Program-made: the position numbers and the translations under genes
Shown: piece by piece, positions 1 to 13,600 of the stretch
Layout of the letters: every line of letters begins with the position of its first letter
How positions within the stretch are numbered: position 1 is the stretch's first letter
From: Branchiostoma floridae
Lineage: Eukaryota; Chordata; Leptocardii; Amphioxiformes; Branchiostomatidae
Assembly: GCF_000003815.2 (NCBI RefSeq)
Contig: NC_049987.1
Location: 21,999,218-22,063,217 of the forward strand
Direction of reading: 5' to 3'
DNA length: 64,000 nucleotides
The notes under the pieces: model-generated
The model's database searches: none
The model's input: only the letters and a program-made list of their open reading frames with translations
Told to the model about the DNA's origin: nothing

Positions 1-154
1 AGTTTTATCTAGCTGTGTTTCTCATCATTGGGTGATCAAAATATTCCAATTGGCCTGGGTTTCTAAACTTTCAATAATTTATTAGCTGTCCTCAAGCAAG
101 TGACTGTGGTGACAACAGGATATTAAGACATTGGAAAGAGGCCTGGGTTCCAGT

Positions 155-373
155 TAGTCTCTACCAGGCTCCATAGGTCACTGGGAAAACCATAGAAATG
201 GAACAAATAGAGGTAAGCCTGCCAGAGAAGCACAGCCGGCTAGGGAACAGCTTATGGCCTAACAGAGTGAAGAAATGATTGTTCTGGCCGGCTGACTCCC
301 CTAGTGTACTATGACTCTATTTGTTCAATTTCTACACTTAGAACACAGATCCACGAAGCCTGATAGAGGCTAA
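155..373. mobile_element. hAT-like MITE, TAGTCTC family
   Basis: 219 bp with imperfect terminal inverted repeats (TAGTCTCTACCAGGCTCC at the left, GCCTGATAGAGGCTA at the right) and flanked by the 8-bp direct repeat GTTCCAGT (147-154 and 374-381). No coding capacity. The 8-bp target duplication suggests mobilisation by a hAT-type transposase. Confidence 0.85.
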
Positions 374-482
374 GTTCCAGTATCTGTATGTGTGTGTGGT
401 AGCCTGAGTACCATCCTGTGTAGGTATTGCTGGCGGAATCTTTCTGTGGTTACCATGCAAAAAGATAGAGCTAGCAGTAACT

Positions 483-928
483 ATGGAGGATGATGAACCC
501 TGAAATCTCACCTAGCTGCACAAACTGTGGTGCTGTGGAGACCACCAACCACTTCCTGTACCACTGCCCTCGCTATGAAAAGGAAAGACAACACATGCTG
601 CTAGAAGTGGAGAATATATATGAGACATACAACACAACAGAGGACAGCAGAGACACAGACATCACTACGCTTGCTGGAATGAGAGAAGACCTTTCAGAAG
701 GAATCAACAAACAGATGTACATGGCCTTCTCCCAGTACATTGAGAGTACACACCGTTTCGACGTACTCTCCTAGAAACTCCTCCAGCAACTCTCAAGCAC
801 AAGGAACCAAGAGTTAAATACCAAGAGAGACTATTGACTCAAATGCAAACCATGTGTTACTCAGCACCAAGAGGCCACGTCTAGCGAAATAATAGACGTT
901 AAACGAGGACAACAACAACAACAACAAA
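483..928 (+). mobile_element. Non-LTR retrotransposon 3' end (CR1/L2/Jockey-like), 5' truncated
   Basis: An open frame at 490-774 has the C-terminal CTNCGAVETTNHFLYHCP motif (C-x2-C-x8-H-x4-C) typical of the end of non-LTR reverse transcriptases. It is followed by an untranslated tail and a simple (ACA)n end at 907-926. No reverse transcriptase palm is present. Confidence 0.75.
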
Positions 929-1422
929 TGATACGCAGACTACGTGAGTGGACTTGGGGGGTATGACTTGGGCACAAGGGTTTGAATCCAGCTGTCAAAT
1001 TACGAGTCCGTCTTTGCTTGTCTTGTCCTATCCAGCTGAGTTGTAAAGGTAGCGGGCCAGTTCTACATTATGAGAATCATGCGTAACTTACTCCCTGGGT
1101 AAAGATAGTCTGGTTTGTGACAGGACACAAATTAAGGAGGGTAACCCTGAAGTCACTTTGAATTTGGAAAGACATTGAGATTTTGGAACACTTGATTTTA
1201 TACTATTCCAATTGGTATATTAACATCATGTGCTATAACTGAATGTGCAGCAATCCTTAGCCCTATCATAAACACGATAAAAGACATTTTAGAAGCTTCT
1301 AAAAGAATAGATCAAATTTTAATGTACCTCAAAGGGACTTCTCTCTACATAATGGTATCATCAAAATATCTCTACCAAAAATAATAGAATTTCGGGCTTT
1401 TAAATCACTGCTGTCTTTCCAA

Positions 1423-1592
1423 ATAACGTTAGTTCACCTTTATCCGTTGGGTAACCTATATCTGTTGTTTTTAAAATTTAGGGATATCAAGTCGACGGAA
1501 GGTGCTTTCAAATCTGCAATATTTTAAGTATCTTTTTTTACATATTGGAAATATTAAAACCGACGCCTGTTAGTCGACTTGATATCCCTTTA
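1423..1592. mobile_element. Truncated MITE, GCTAGTTCACC family
   Basis: Left end TTAGTTCACCTTTATCC with the internal GATATCAAGTCGAC/GTCGACTTGATATC inverted repeat of the element seen in full at 53900-54109. The right terminal repeat is missing. Confidence 0.6.
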
Positions 1593-1939
1593 GAAGTGTC
1601 CTGTACTAGTTGCATTGGGGGGGGGGGGATTTCCCCTTGGGCACATGGTATCACGTACCACAACAAAATACTCAGACGCAAACATTCTCAATCATGTTCA
1701 CAGTGATATTTTTATTCCGCCCCGTCCCAGATCGCCTTACCGTCCGGGAGCGGACGCCTCTATATTAACGCTGGTCTCAACCAAAACGGCGACAAACGAA
1801 ATGCGACAGCTGTCCGCTCTCCGATGTCAGCGCAGAATTTGGCGACGAAAATGTGGCCACGCCTTTGGTGTGGTGAGGGGCTAAGTGAATGCCAGCCATG
1901 CCCCACACATGGTCGGTATGTCTGGAGTCTGTGGCATGT

Positions 1940-2835
1940 GGATTGACGTGCGCGGAACACAAACTGAGAGGGTAACACTCACCAAGGATATCATCACCTC
2001 TAACTATGTAATACAGCAAGTATCGGGTGATAAAGAGGAAACCAACAACTGAGAGACAACTGTGAAGTCGGGGAAACAGTCTTCTCAGTCAATACTCAGA
2101 GAACATGTAACACTTTTACTTTGCATTTTCAAACTGAGAGGCTAACACTTACCAAGGATATCATCACCTCTAACTAATGTTACAGCAAGTATTGGGTGAT
2201 AAAGAGGAAACCAACAACTGAGAAGTCTGGAAACAGTCAAACACTTTTACTCAGAGAATACACAATAATTTTACTTCCCAATTTCAAATTTGGAAATTTT
2301 TCACACAAATCATTTTTCACACATCAACTATATTACAGCAAGTGGCGATAAAGAGTGAACCAACAACTTTGAAGTCAGGGAAACAGTCAACGCTTTTACT
2401 CAGAGAACATATGATATTTGAACATTGCTATTTCAAATTTGGAAAGATATTTTTCACACATCATGCGGATTGACGTGTGTGGAACACAAACTGAGAGGCT
2501 GACACTCACCAAGGATATCATCACCTCTAACTATGTAACAGCAAGTGGCTGGCGATAAAGAGTAAACCAACAACTGAGAGACAACTGCGAAGTCGGGATA
2601 ACAGTCAACACTTTTACTCAGAGAATACATTACAATCTTACTTCGCAATTTCAAATTTGGAAATTTTTCACACAATTCATTTTTCACACATCACCTCTAA
2701 CTATTATAGTGGCGATAAAGAGAAAACCAATAACTGAGAGACAACTGTGAAGTCGGGGAAACAATCAACACTTTTACTCAGAGAACACAGAAACATTTGT
2801 ACATTGCAATTTCAAATTTGGGAAGACATTTTTCA
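1940..2835. repeat. Degenerate tandem repeat, about 200-bp unit
   Basis: Four to five imperfect copies of a unit carrying ACCAAGGATATCATCACC, CAACAACTGAGAGACAAC, CACTTTTACTCAGAGAA and TTTCAAATTTGGAAA in the same order. Indels vary between copies, so the array is old. Small frames across it are shadows. Confidence 0.8.
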
Positions 2836-3653
2836 TACATGTACATCAAGGTCACCCTGTTCAACATTTCAACTTGTGACCAGAACATGTTATTTAAAAG
2901 CAACAACATCTGAAATATTCGTGTGCTCTGACATAATTTAAGTGATCAAACAACGTAGTGCTTTGTCATACAAATACACAGTTAAGTACCACTTCTTTGC
3001 TTACATTATTATAAGTTACTACAAATATTGTCTTTTGAAGACTTTCATTGATTCAATGTTTCTTAACAATAATTATCCTTAACAGACTGCTAAAATGAAG
3101 ATATGTCAATCTCTCTGCACTGGTAACATTTCGTTCTAATGTTTATAACAGGTTGATGAGCGAAACAGAGGTAGGGAAGTGAGCTGCAGTCCTTTTCACA
3201 ACGAAGCAACATATACATACAGGTCAGTAGCATTCATAATACTTAACTGCATTAAAAATGTGTAACTTGCGGTAACATTAAATACTTTCTTCTGCATTTT
3301 GCATAAATTTTATCCAACTGAATTTCAAACTGGTAACATAATCAATATAATACTGTTCAATACACCACTTTTCAGGGCCAAAAATGATTTCAAATTTTCA
3401 GTCCCTGAATTTGGGAGAAAGTACTAGTATGTCTGTGTGACAGTATTCCTTTGAGGGTTTGACATGACCTTGGCATTTGACCTTGAAAGTGTCAGTTGCC
3501 ACCACAGATATGAATGTCAATCATCGTACTGACAGGGAAAACTCACACCCTGACAAACTCAGCTGGGGGAAGAGAACCGTTTGGAATGTAGCTTCAACTC
3601 GCAGCCATGCAGCCGGCAGTGTCATTTACGTGTAGATAATAATGCTAGTCACT

Positions 3654-3659
3654 TTATTT
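3654..3659 (-). terminator. Candidate polyadenylation signal AATAAA of Tbx15/18/22
   Basis: AATAAA on the minus strand about 295 bp past the stop codon. It is the first such hexamer downstream; cleavage is not demonstrated. Confidence 0.45.
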
Positions 3660-3953
3660 TTCCAATTGCAAAGGCACCAAAGGAAAACCAACATTTACAA
3701 ATACATTTTTTGTGTGTATTACTGGCTGTACACTTGAGAAATATTTTGATTTAATCCGTACTATGGTATCTTTTGACATAACATATGAGTTTTCGATATA
3801 TCTATTTAAAGCCCAACATTTAAAGTTTTCATTCTCTCAAATTTGAAATGACATAGAGCGTAACAGAATTTTCTGGACAAGAATGGCATTGCTTGCCAGC
3901 ATATAATATTTACATTCATTGATTATTGATATTGATTTAATCTGTGATTGTCT

Positions 3954-4681
3954 TTATACTAGTGATGCCTGAGGACTGGGTATTCTGTGCACCGCCAGCC
4001 TGTACTGTCCATGCAGGTAGCTGTAGCCACTGGGGGCAGAGGTCGGCAGGGCAGAGGTCGGGAGGGCAGAGGTCGGAAGGGCGGAGGTCGGGAGGGCAGA
4101 GGTCGGCAGCACCTGCAGGTTGTTGAAGTACGGATGTGGGAAGGTCGCGGAGGTGCAGAAGGTCGGGGAGAGGTGAGAGGTCGTAGGGCAAGAGGAAGTT
4201 CCGGATGTGGAGGGGCTGATGGGAAGGTAGGAGTGGGGGGAAGACCCGGCGCTGCAGTTCCGTGGGGATGGGTAGGGGGCGCCCAGGAGCGGGCTGTGCT
4301 GGGTCGGGCTCAAGGTCGTCTGGGAGAAGTGGGGGCTGCTGGGAAGGTACTGGTAGGGAATGCTGGGAGGCTGCGTGGCCGTCTGTCGGACGTAGTCGTC
4401 GGGATGTGGCAACGCCGGTGATTCCGGCATCAGCGGATGTCTGCACATACTTCCTGTCGCACTGCATTGTGGGTGCGCCAGTCGGGGACTGTCGGAGGGG
4501 AGGTCAGCGGAGAACACGTTCTCCTTGTTGATGGACGTCCGCTGGGACGGCTCGTGGTAGCGCTCGGGCGTGAGGCACGCCTGTCCCTCGCGGCAGCCCA
4601 CATTGAAGGTGTTGGGCGCCAGGTAGAATGCTGTGGGAGGGGAGGGGGGCTGCAGCATCCCCGACATCAGCTTCTCTTCTT
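3954..4681 (-). CDS. Tbx15/18/22: Tbx15/18/22 exon 7 (C-terminal domain)
   Basis: Terminal exon of 242 codons, starting [20 protein letters not shown]. It is low-complexity Pro/Ser/Thr-rich sequence with five tandem LPTSA pentapeptides (15-bp repeats near 4031-4105) and ends SPQASLV. An overlapping long frame on the other strand is a shadow of this GC-rich exon. Confidence 0.93.
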
Positions 4682-7600
4682 CTGCAATTAAAAGAAAAAG
4701 TTTGTTAAACAAATGCCAAAATATAGACTTAACTCACAATACCGTTTACCATGCGTATCCATAAAACAAAACTTTTTGCAACAGCCACCGGATCTTCTTC
4801 CATTCAGTAAAAAAAAGCAAATCCATTCAAGAAAATATTTTTCTAGACGTATCAATGTATATTTGCTGCTGTCTTTCGAGATCAGTTTGCTGACGGCAAG
4901 GGAGACTTCAAGAAACTACTTCTTGGAACTGATCAATATCTTAAAGATAGTAGAAGCCAGCTGCTATAAGTACACACATGCTTGAGTGTCAACTTGGCTA
5001 CCCATCTAGAAGTTCAAGGCAGCCATTTTGTCCTTGACCACCTTTAGTTCTGCTAAGGTGGAAGGTCACAGGTGCGGATCAGGGCTTGGATCTGATTGGC
5101 TGATCATTTCAACACTTAGGGGTCAGTTCAAATGAATTCTTTGGTTCTTGCGACAGCTCGGAACAATTTGACCTTGGAAGAACTGTATTTACTGAACGGA
5201 AGAGCGGCCCAAACTGGAGTAAAAACAACTCCTACCTGGCTGAAACCACTCTACTCTACTCTACTTTTTACTAACAACTTGGCGCCTTGAAATCTAGAAT
5301 ACTAAGTTTTGGGTAACCATTGTTTTGTTGTCAATGAGAGAGAGTGACAATGCCCATGAGAGTGAGAGTTTTGTTGTCATTCTACCCGGAGCAAAGAAAA
5401 CTCCTATGTGAGACCATCACGTACCTTGGCTCTTCATGGAGGTGTACTGTCCGTAGGTCAAGGGTCGACCGGCGGGGTTGTGCCAGAGGGCGTAGCTGTC
5501 CATGATGCACTCCAGCCCAGACCTGGAAACACAATAATTGGCACATTAGGGCTGTGGTCAATGACTTGTCAGTTACTAATAAGTCTTAATTAATGATGGA
5601 CATGGCACATTTGATTAGGGCTGTGGGCAATGACTCAGCAGTTAATTACTACTTAGGACAAACGATCTTAATTAATTATGACACACTGGACAGCAACATG
5701 AATTACAATTGTCAATTACTCCACAGGGACAGCTGATAGAAAAAGATGCATATAAGGAAAAGGTCACAGTTTTCCCCTCACAATATCAACCTCTGCTTGG
5801 AGAATAGATTTACAAGTCCTACAGGTAGTTTAGTTTTGACTCATGGACATGTAGGAAAATAGTTACAATGCTTGTGTCAACTTTCTCGCACTTGTAATTC
5901 ATGAAATGACGTTATTTAATGTTTAATATTTTGGTCAACTTTCTTGTGCAGCACAAGCTTTGACTTGGGCTATGACTGAAAAGCATTTCACCTCTCAGCT
6001 TTAAGAGGAACTGGACAGCTCTTATAAATCCTGATATTAAAACATGAAATGTCAGTGATCTGAACTTGAAGAGCGGCCCAAACTGGAAACCAGATTTCAT
6101 ATGTGGCCAAAGACATCTTTTCTATCCTACTTTTAATCAAAGTCTACAGAAGTTTTATCAATTTTTCCTTCTCAGAAAAACTTGTGTGTCTAAAGAACCG
6201 AGGAGACACCAAATGAAGAATTCTGCATTTGCTAGAGCCTAGAACCGTGCAATAACTTGTTTCAGTCGACCACATGCCTCTGCTGAGGTCCCAGTGTGGA
6301 CAAGAGGAGGGGCCAAATGAAGTCATCAAGGTGCACCATGAAATCTGAGGCAGGCCCCAGGGGTCAAAAGGTCACCCAAGCTTCCCTCCCACTGATATCT
6401 CCATCCAAAATGGTGGAAGACTGAGACAAGGTCACGAAGATGTTCTATTCAACTTTACTTTCACCTTCCAATGATTTTATTCCGAACAAGGTGTTCTGTC
6501 CCTAAATTGAGCAACCATTTGTACTAATGAATGTTATTCTAAAAGCAGGGAGAAAAAGGTATTAATATTATCATAGACCAAGGAGGTTATATAACCTCCT
6601 TGCATAGACTTTTGAAAGACTAGTAGAGGTGAGTAGAAACAGTCTCCTAGCTCATGGGATTTGAACCTGGACCTGCCAGCTTTCCAATTCAATGCCTATT
6701 TTGCTAGGCCAAAAGGTCCAGGCGGCGTTGGACTGGTCAGTTGGCGCTTGAACCCAGCTGTTACACTCTTGCTGACAACTAGCTGTTGGAGGTTCACAGC
6801 ATATACTCAAGTTCACAGCATATACTCAAGGTGACTGACTTAGAATTGCTACGGCACCCTCTCCTATATTTGCAGAGACTCCAAGAGAGCACAAAAGAGA
6901 CTTCACAGCTATGATAGTTTTGGATACCGACTACCCTTTACAAACATGCTCCAAGCCAACACACATGATATTTTAGGACAACTCAAATGATTTAATGCTG
7001 AGAATCAAAAGTGTCTCCATAGGCGATTTTTCCGGCTGGGCTAGAATATCAACCAGAGGCACACCTTCCAGGTAGGGGTTCCGGGATAGAACAAGTTCAA
7101 CAGGAGGACAGGAGAGTTTAACTCGAAGGAACAAACACATTCGGTCGTTTCTGATGGCGTTCAGATGGTTGCCATTGTTTGTTCATGCTGAATTATAATC
7201 AGGGGGAGGAGGGAACAGTTTATCATCAACCACAGCTCAAAACTGCTGCTGGGAAAAACCATCACTGCAGATGTGCCATGTGGAAAAGACGTGCCAAATT
7301 TGTTCCCTGTTTCCTACAATTTTGTAATCATACGTTTTGAAAATTGTGAAATGGAAACAGCTGTCAGCAAATGCCTAATAGATTGTGTAAAGGCCTTTTC
7401 AGTGGTTATGGAAATTGTCAAAGAGATCAGAAAAGAGAAAGGAACCAAAAATAGCTCAGCACTTAGACAACTGAGTACAATTCCTACCAGACAGGCAACT
7501 ACAAGTTTACACAGGGGCTTTGCCTTTAAATCTGAATCACTTTAAATCTAGATGTTAGGGTTAGGATTAGTTTCACTTAAATTTTTGCATCTGAAAAAAA

Positions 7601-10600
7601 GGAGAATATCCCTAACATATTTTGTCAGTCACGTTTATCAGATGTATTTGTTGAGACAGAACTGCTGTAAAGATACAGTTTCAGAAGAAAACAAGTGTCT
7701 CTTGTCAGAGGTTGCTGAAACACATGGTACCACTTAACGGTGTACCTTAATTGGTGAACAACTTGCCAGGCTTAAGAGATGTCTAAGTTGTTGAACCAAA
7801 CATCTTAAGCCTTCTTAGCTGATTGCTATCTCAAGAAGGCAGCTTCTGTAATGTTGAGCTCTTTAAGTCTCCCTTCTGGTAGGCTGAGTTACAGTGTAGG
7901 GAGATAAGGTAAGACAGACTGACAGGGTGGAGTAGGAGTGGGTATGCCACAGTCTCCATCAGCCCACTATGTGGGCTAAAATATTGTAGAATTTGCAGGA
8001 AAAAAGGGCACTATTTTGTCAGAGGAATTGACTTGCTTTGGAGTGTAGCTAAACTCTCTTTGGGGTGTGGCTAAGCTCTTCTTGCAAATTGTTCTTCCTT
8101 TTAGACCAACGTTTACTATTTTTTCAGTCAGTGCAAGGCCTAGGGTATGCCAGAGACTAGGTATTAAGTCACAGGAAAGAGCAAACTCTCTTTATCAGGT
8201 GCTTTGTGGGCCATCTGTTTTAACAGACATTTATAAGCTTTGTATTTCTGTACATGATGACATAAAAAGGACTCCAGGAAGAATGGTATGCACATTTTAT
8301 ATTACCAATGGAGGGTGCTCATAAACAAGCAACCAGAGATTGAGTTTGGAAAGGGTGCTAGAAATTTGATTTTCTAAGACAGGTGTCTCCAAAATTTAAT
8401 TCCTTATGACATGCTCTTTCAAAGAGCATGTCAAACTAAATGGTAACATCACATCATCTCAAAGTGACCATGTGAAGCAACATTGGATAATAAAGACAGA
8501 AAAGTGTCTCACCTGTTTCTGCCGGAGTCTCGGAAGCCCTTTGCAAACGGATTCCTGTCAATCTTCAGTCTGGTGATCTGGAGGAAATGAGGGGAAACTT
8601 TGGATCAGTGACTGCGGTGATAGAGGAGATTAGAACCAATGTTTAACAATCCATATTTAGTGTGGCATGCTTGTATACTAGTATCCTACCCATGGATCAA
8701 GATCTTCTTCGAATCCAGGGTGTGTTGCTCACCCAACTGACACGCCACTGAAAAGGGTTTCAGTTCTTAAAACCACTGTGTTTGTTACCCTCAGACCCTG
8801 TAAGTACTGTATGTACGTTGAATTTGTCTTCTCTGTCACGACCAGTGGAAGATAAGCTTAACTAGTTTGAGATTGGTAGTACAAAGCTAAACTTTCTTCC
8901 AACACAAAAGTATATACAGATCAAGTTCAAGGACGACTCATCAGTATTGATCCTGAAGAAGTACTTTTTTACACAGACGAGCTTCCAAGATGGTTTGAGA
9001 TTGCTCTCTTTTGTAATACCTTGTACATATTGGGCACTTTGTGGTCATTTTGCAAGGATCTCACCTGTTGGTTCTGGTAGGCGGTGACTGTGGTGAACAC
9101 GGTCTCTGGGAAGGCAAACGTCTGTGCCTTGTCGCCAGGTGAGATGCTGGTCTTGTTGGTGAGGTCCGTGTGTGCTGTCTTCTTGATGATGTGAACTCGG
9201 GGCTGGTACTTGTGCATGGAGTGGAGAATGATCTGTAAGATATGAGAACAAGTTCAAGTTTAGTGTCATTAGAAAGGCGATGGTCACTTGCAATTTTAAG
9301 AAACCCATTTTCACAATTTGTGAAGTTGGCAGTCCTACATTTTCACAATTTGTGAAGTTGGCAGTCCTACATTTTCACATGTAACTAAAACTTAACATCA
9401 TTTTAGACAATGGTACTTATAAAGGTGTGATCTGATCCATGCCTGAAAGAATCAGGCCATTTCGAGAATTTTGTTGCTGTTAATACTTTGCCCCATCTTT
9501 TGTCAGCAAATTAGTCACGACTCCACAACAAGTCCAACAACATGGCATTCGTAGAATACAAATTACAGTGCATTGTTTTTCATATTCTAAATCCCTGCAC
9601 TGGGATTGAATATCCTTGGTAAAATTTGAGCAGGTTATCAAATTGTTGTTCATTGCCGTTAACCAACGATGATGAAGGAGGTTCAGTGCTTTAACGTTTC
9701 TAAATCTTATGCTCTATCAAAATAGGAGATCCGCTATGATGTTATCCATAGAGTAGGATTAATATAGCCTGTCATGTCTTGATTTTCAACACATTTTCCC
9801 AGGGGTGAGCTGATCTGGCTGGTCAGACAAACCCGACACCCCGCTAGGGTCAGGATGTTATGACAAGCTCACGATATTCACTACGCATATAGGACACTTC
9901 TACGTGCACCGAAAATATCAAGAATCGTGAGCATAGAACAACCAAGGAGTGTAGCTTGTCCGAGGATTCAGTGGTTCATTGTAGTTAGTATATATTTGCA
10001 AGGTTCCCTAAACGAAAGACCATTATTTTGAGAAGTGTTTCCAAACTATAAAGTAAGTCAAACTAGGCCAGTAAACTGAGTAATAATAATTCGTCGAACA
10101 AATGATCCCCTAACTACATCTTAAATTTGTCTACTTATGAGCTTCTATGTGTATATACAGTTGATAAAGAGTTTTGTGGGCATAGCTTTTGGTGATACTG
10201 TAGTAGTATTTCATACAGTGACTAGCACTTGTGAAACTTAACCGTACTTGTTTTACTAAGTTCTATTACACAGGACGTCCAGCATGGTGTAGCCTTGAAG
10301 TTGTATAAAACGGCTTCCTAAATTGAAAGCGACCGGCGCTGCATGTTGTTTTATGAGCGGCCGGTTTCGTTTCAGCGCGAACACCCCCTCCCACACGCTC
10401 ACATCTGGGCCGCATCGCCGCAACAAATTTGGGCCTAATGACGCTTTTCCTTTTGCCGCGCCCCACATGAAATGACCTGTTGCATATTAGCGCCGACCCG
10501 GAGCACGACAGGGGAGAGTGGATCGGGAAAAATGGAGACCGTGCCGTACTCTCCAACAACTAGACCTCTAAGCGCAGTTTTCTGATTGTTACCGGGTCGG

Positions 10601-13600
10601 CTCACGGTCGAGATTTCGCTTGGAAAATGATCTTGACAAAGAATCTTTAACAGCTGTCAGGAACCCTATACTTATAACTATCAGAGAACTGTACGTGGTT
10701 GTTGAAAATAAAGAACGGTGGGGGTTGCAACTGAAGTTACTGAACCTATCCAAACGATACTAGTATGTGGTTTTGAAATATTATATTCCATCGTAAGTCA
10801 TTGAAAGAAACATATATATACATATAAGTATACTCTACTTTACTTGTACGTGGAACTAAAAGCGTTACAATTTACGTTTTTAACTTGACGTTTATATTGG
10901 GCTAATGATAAACAAAGAAGTTGTTTGGATAGTAATGATCAAAATAAATAAGTGTCTTTCCTACATTAGGATATTTGCTGCGTTTAGACCGTAGACAAAA
11001 TCATTTTCTCTTGACAACATAGCTGTCGACGTTCATCCCAAGATACAGTCATTGAGTCAAATTGAGTAGTGAGATTTCGGTGCTAGGTTAACGGACGAAA
11101 CCGCTGAAACTTCCCTTTATGCAAACATGTGTCGTTAGGTTCGTGTATCAATTTTCAACAACAACGAATAAACACAAAAACCAAGCCTGTCAACATTGTG
11201 GTTTTGGGGGCGCCGATGTTCATTTCGACCGAGGAACGACAAGTCTAGAGCTAATCCGCTAAAAGATACTGACTGCCAATGCGATTTCCGACACGGAGTC
11301 TCTGCGGTTCAGGTAAATTCAGGTACATTCAGCCAGAAAACCTTGCTCTTCGGAAGTATGCGGTTGATATTTTGCTGGTTACATTGTGCGCATCTTGAGT
11401 TTGGATAATGATATAGAACTCAAAGAGTTTACATCATCATGATCATGCACAAGTCCTGGTAAGCAAAACAAATGTAAAACTTGACAATATATGCCTCTCA
11501 AAATCGCAATTTAGTTGTGCACACAGTGTACTTAGCTATTTAATATATTTGTGGAACACATGCGACACTGACATCTCTGTTACAGGGTCTTACAGGGAGC
11601 GCACACATGTCATGTATATTCATTTTCACGCGAGCCACAAATAAACAAGACGTCAAGCTTATCAGGAGAAAATAATATTTTTCTACGGTGTCGGATTAGC
11701 ACCGTGGACACAAGAGTGTCCGGTGGTGGTTGGTGCATCACTGCGATGTGAAACGTAAATAATTTGTAACCCAAAACTTCCACGGATAATAATTTAGATA
11801 TCGCAGAAGAGTAGAGAGAAGCACAAATAGTGTCCAGTGTTTTTCCGTTGCTCATAATTTTTTCTCACTTTTTCGTTCCTCCGAAAAAAGATACATACGA
11901 GTACTCAGTTCATAAGCAGGCAAGCAAACAAAAATGTGTACAGTACAGCATAAAATCTTGGTTAAATTTAAAATACCATTTCTCTTGGTGATATGGAAGA
12001 AGTCTAAACCATATACAGTACTTGTTGGGGCTAGCTACTTGGCAAGACATACTGGTAGACTAATTTCTTTGTCAAAACAATTAAATAGGCCATATGTGAT
12101 ATAGCTGGTCAGCTATACGCTAGTATCCAGCCAAATTCTCCGATAAATTCCTCACCCTATTTGCCGAATGTCTACCATTTATCTCAGGCTATTCGTCAAA
12201 CTTCATCTGTATAGATTTTTCACCACGCTCACCCAAGAAAGTAGCGTGTTAGATAATTAAATAACTCCATAAATAAGATGAACACCCCGATGACAGCTAC
12301 CGCTTCATTAGCACGTGCGGTATAATTTGCTACAATCAGACACATCCATAAACACCTATGAATAATGTTGTGGTTGGACACATGTGGACTAAACACAAAA
12401 CAGGGGACGCGTTCTATATACAAATGTAATAGACTAGAGTAGACAGATTTTATACTGAAGTTCTACACTATTTGTTTGTTTGTCCCCTTTCATGTTAACT
12501 GCAATTAACCCTCAAGCAAGAATTTGCAATAAACTGTTCCAATCTCTCTACTAGCTTTTTACCTTGTCGCAATGGTTAGCGGACATTTGAGAGTGTGTAC
12601 CAAAATTGAATAGTTCGTCTCTACTCACATTCAACCGTACGAAGATCTAGTCTACATCGGACTTTTTTTTTATGACAAAATGAAAACTTAAAACGTCCTC
12701 GTATTAGCAGAAATCGACCATAGTAGCTACGGTTCGTTATTTTACTAGAGGAAAGTTGAGGAACTAGCCACAGAGACACTTTATCAACCCGGTGACTGAC
12801 ACCGCTTGGCAAGCGCTCGCCCTATTTCGTCAAATTTGCACCATATAGATCAAGCCCGGACCCAAGAGGAGTGAATACTAGTACTGTAAAGTAGAGACTG
12901 TTGAGTTGAATCTCTGGGTGCGGAAAGCTGTTGTCTGTCCGGCCAGCCGGATGATGTATGACNNNNNNNNNNNNNNNNNNNNNNNNNNNNNNNNNNNNNN
13001 NNNNNNNNNNNNNNNNNNNNNNNNNNNNNNNNNNNNNNNNNNNNNNNNNNNNNNNNNNNNNNGAAGAACGCAGCGCCGGACACATGGACACTTGGCTGTG
13101 CGCTGGCGGACAACTGTTCTACTGTTCTACAACTAGTATATACGCTACAAGCAAAGGTTTCGGTCGGGATATACTCTCAAAGCAGAGGTTCGGATCCGGC
13201 TGTGGAAAAGTATAGAATATGTCTACTCTAGTCTATTACATAGAAAGCGTCCCCTGGTTTATGTTTTAGACCACATGTGCCCAACTACAACATTATTCAT
13301 ACTCATAGGTGTTTATGGATGGGTCTGATTGTAGCAAATTATACCACACGTGCTAATGAAGCGGTAGCTGTCATCGGTGTGTTCATCTTATTTATGAGTT
13401 ATTTAATTATCTTACACGCTACATTCTTGGGGGTGCGTCGCGTAAAATTTATACAGATGAAGTTTAACGAATAGTGGTGTCAATACTTACAACTCGAGAG
13501 CTTCAATTTAGACATGACTACAAGTTCCGTTAACTTTTTCATGAGAAAACAGTCGTTTTAAAAAGCGCGGCCCCGTTTTCGGACTGTGTATATTGTTTTA

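Noticed and set aside
3987..4421. Gly/Arg-rich plus-strand frame over the last Tbx exon
   Set aside because: It is the complement of the Pro/Ser/Thr-rich coding exon and has no independent support.
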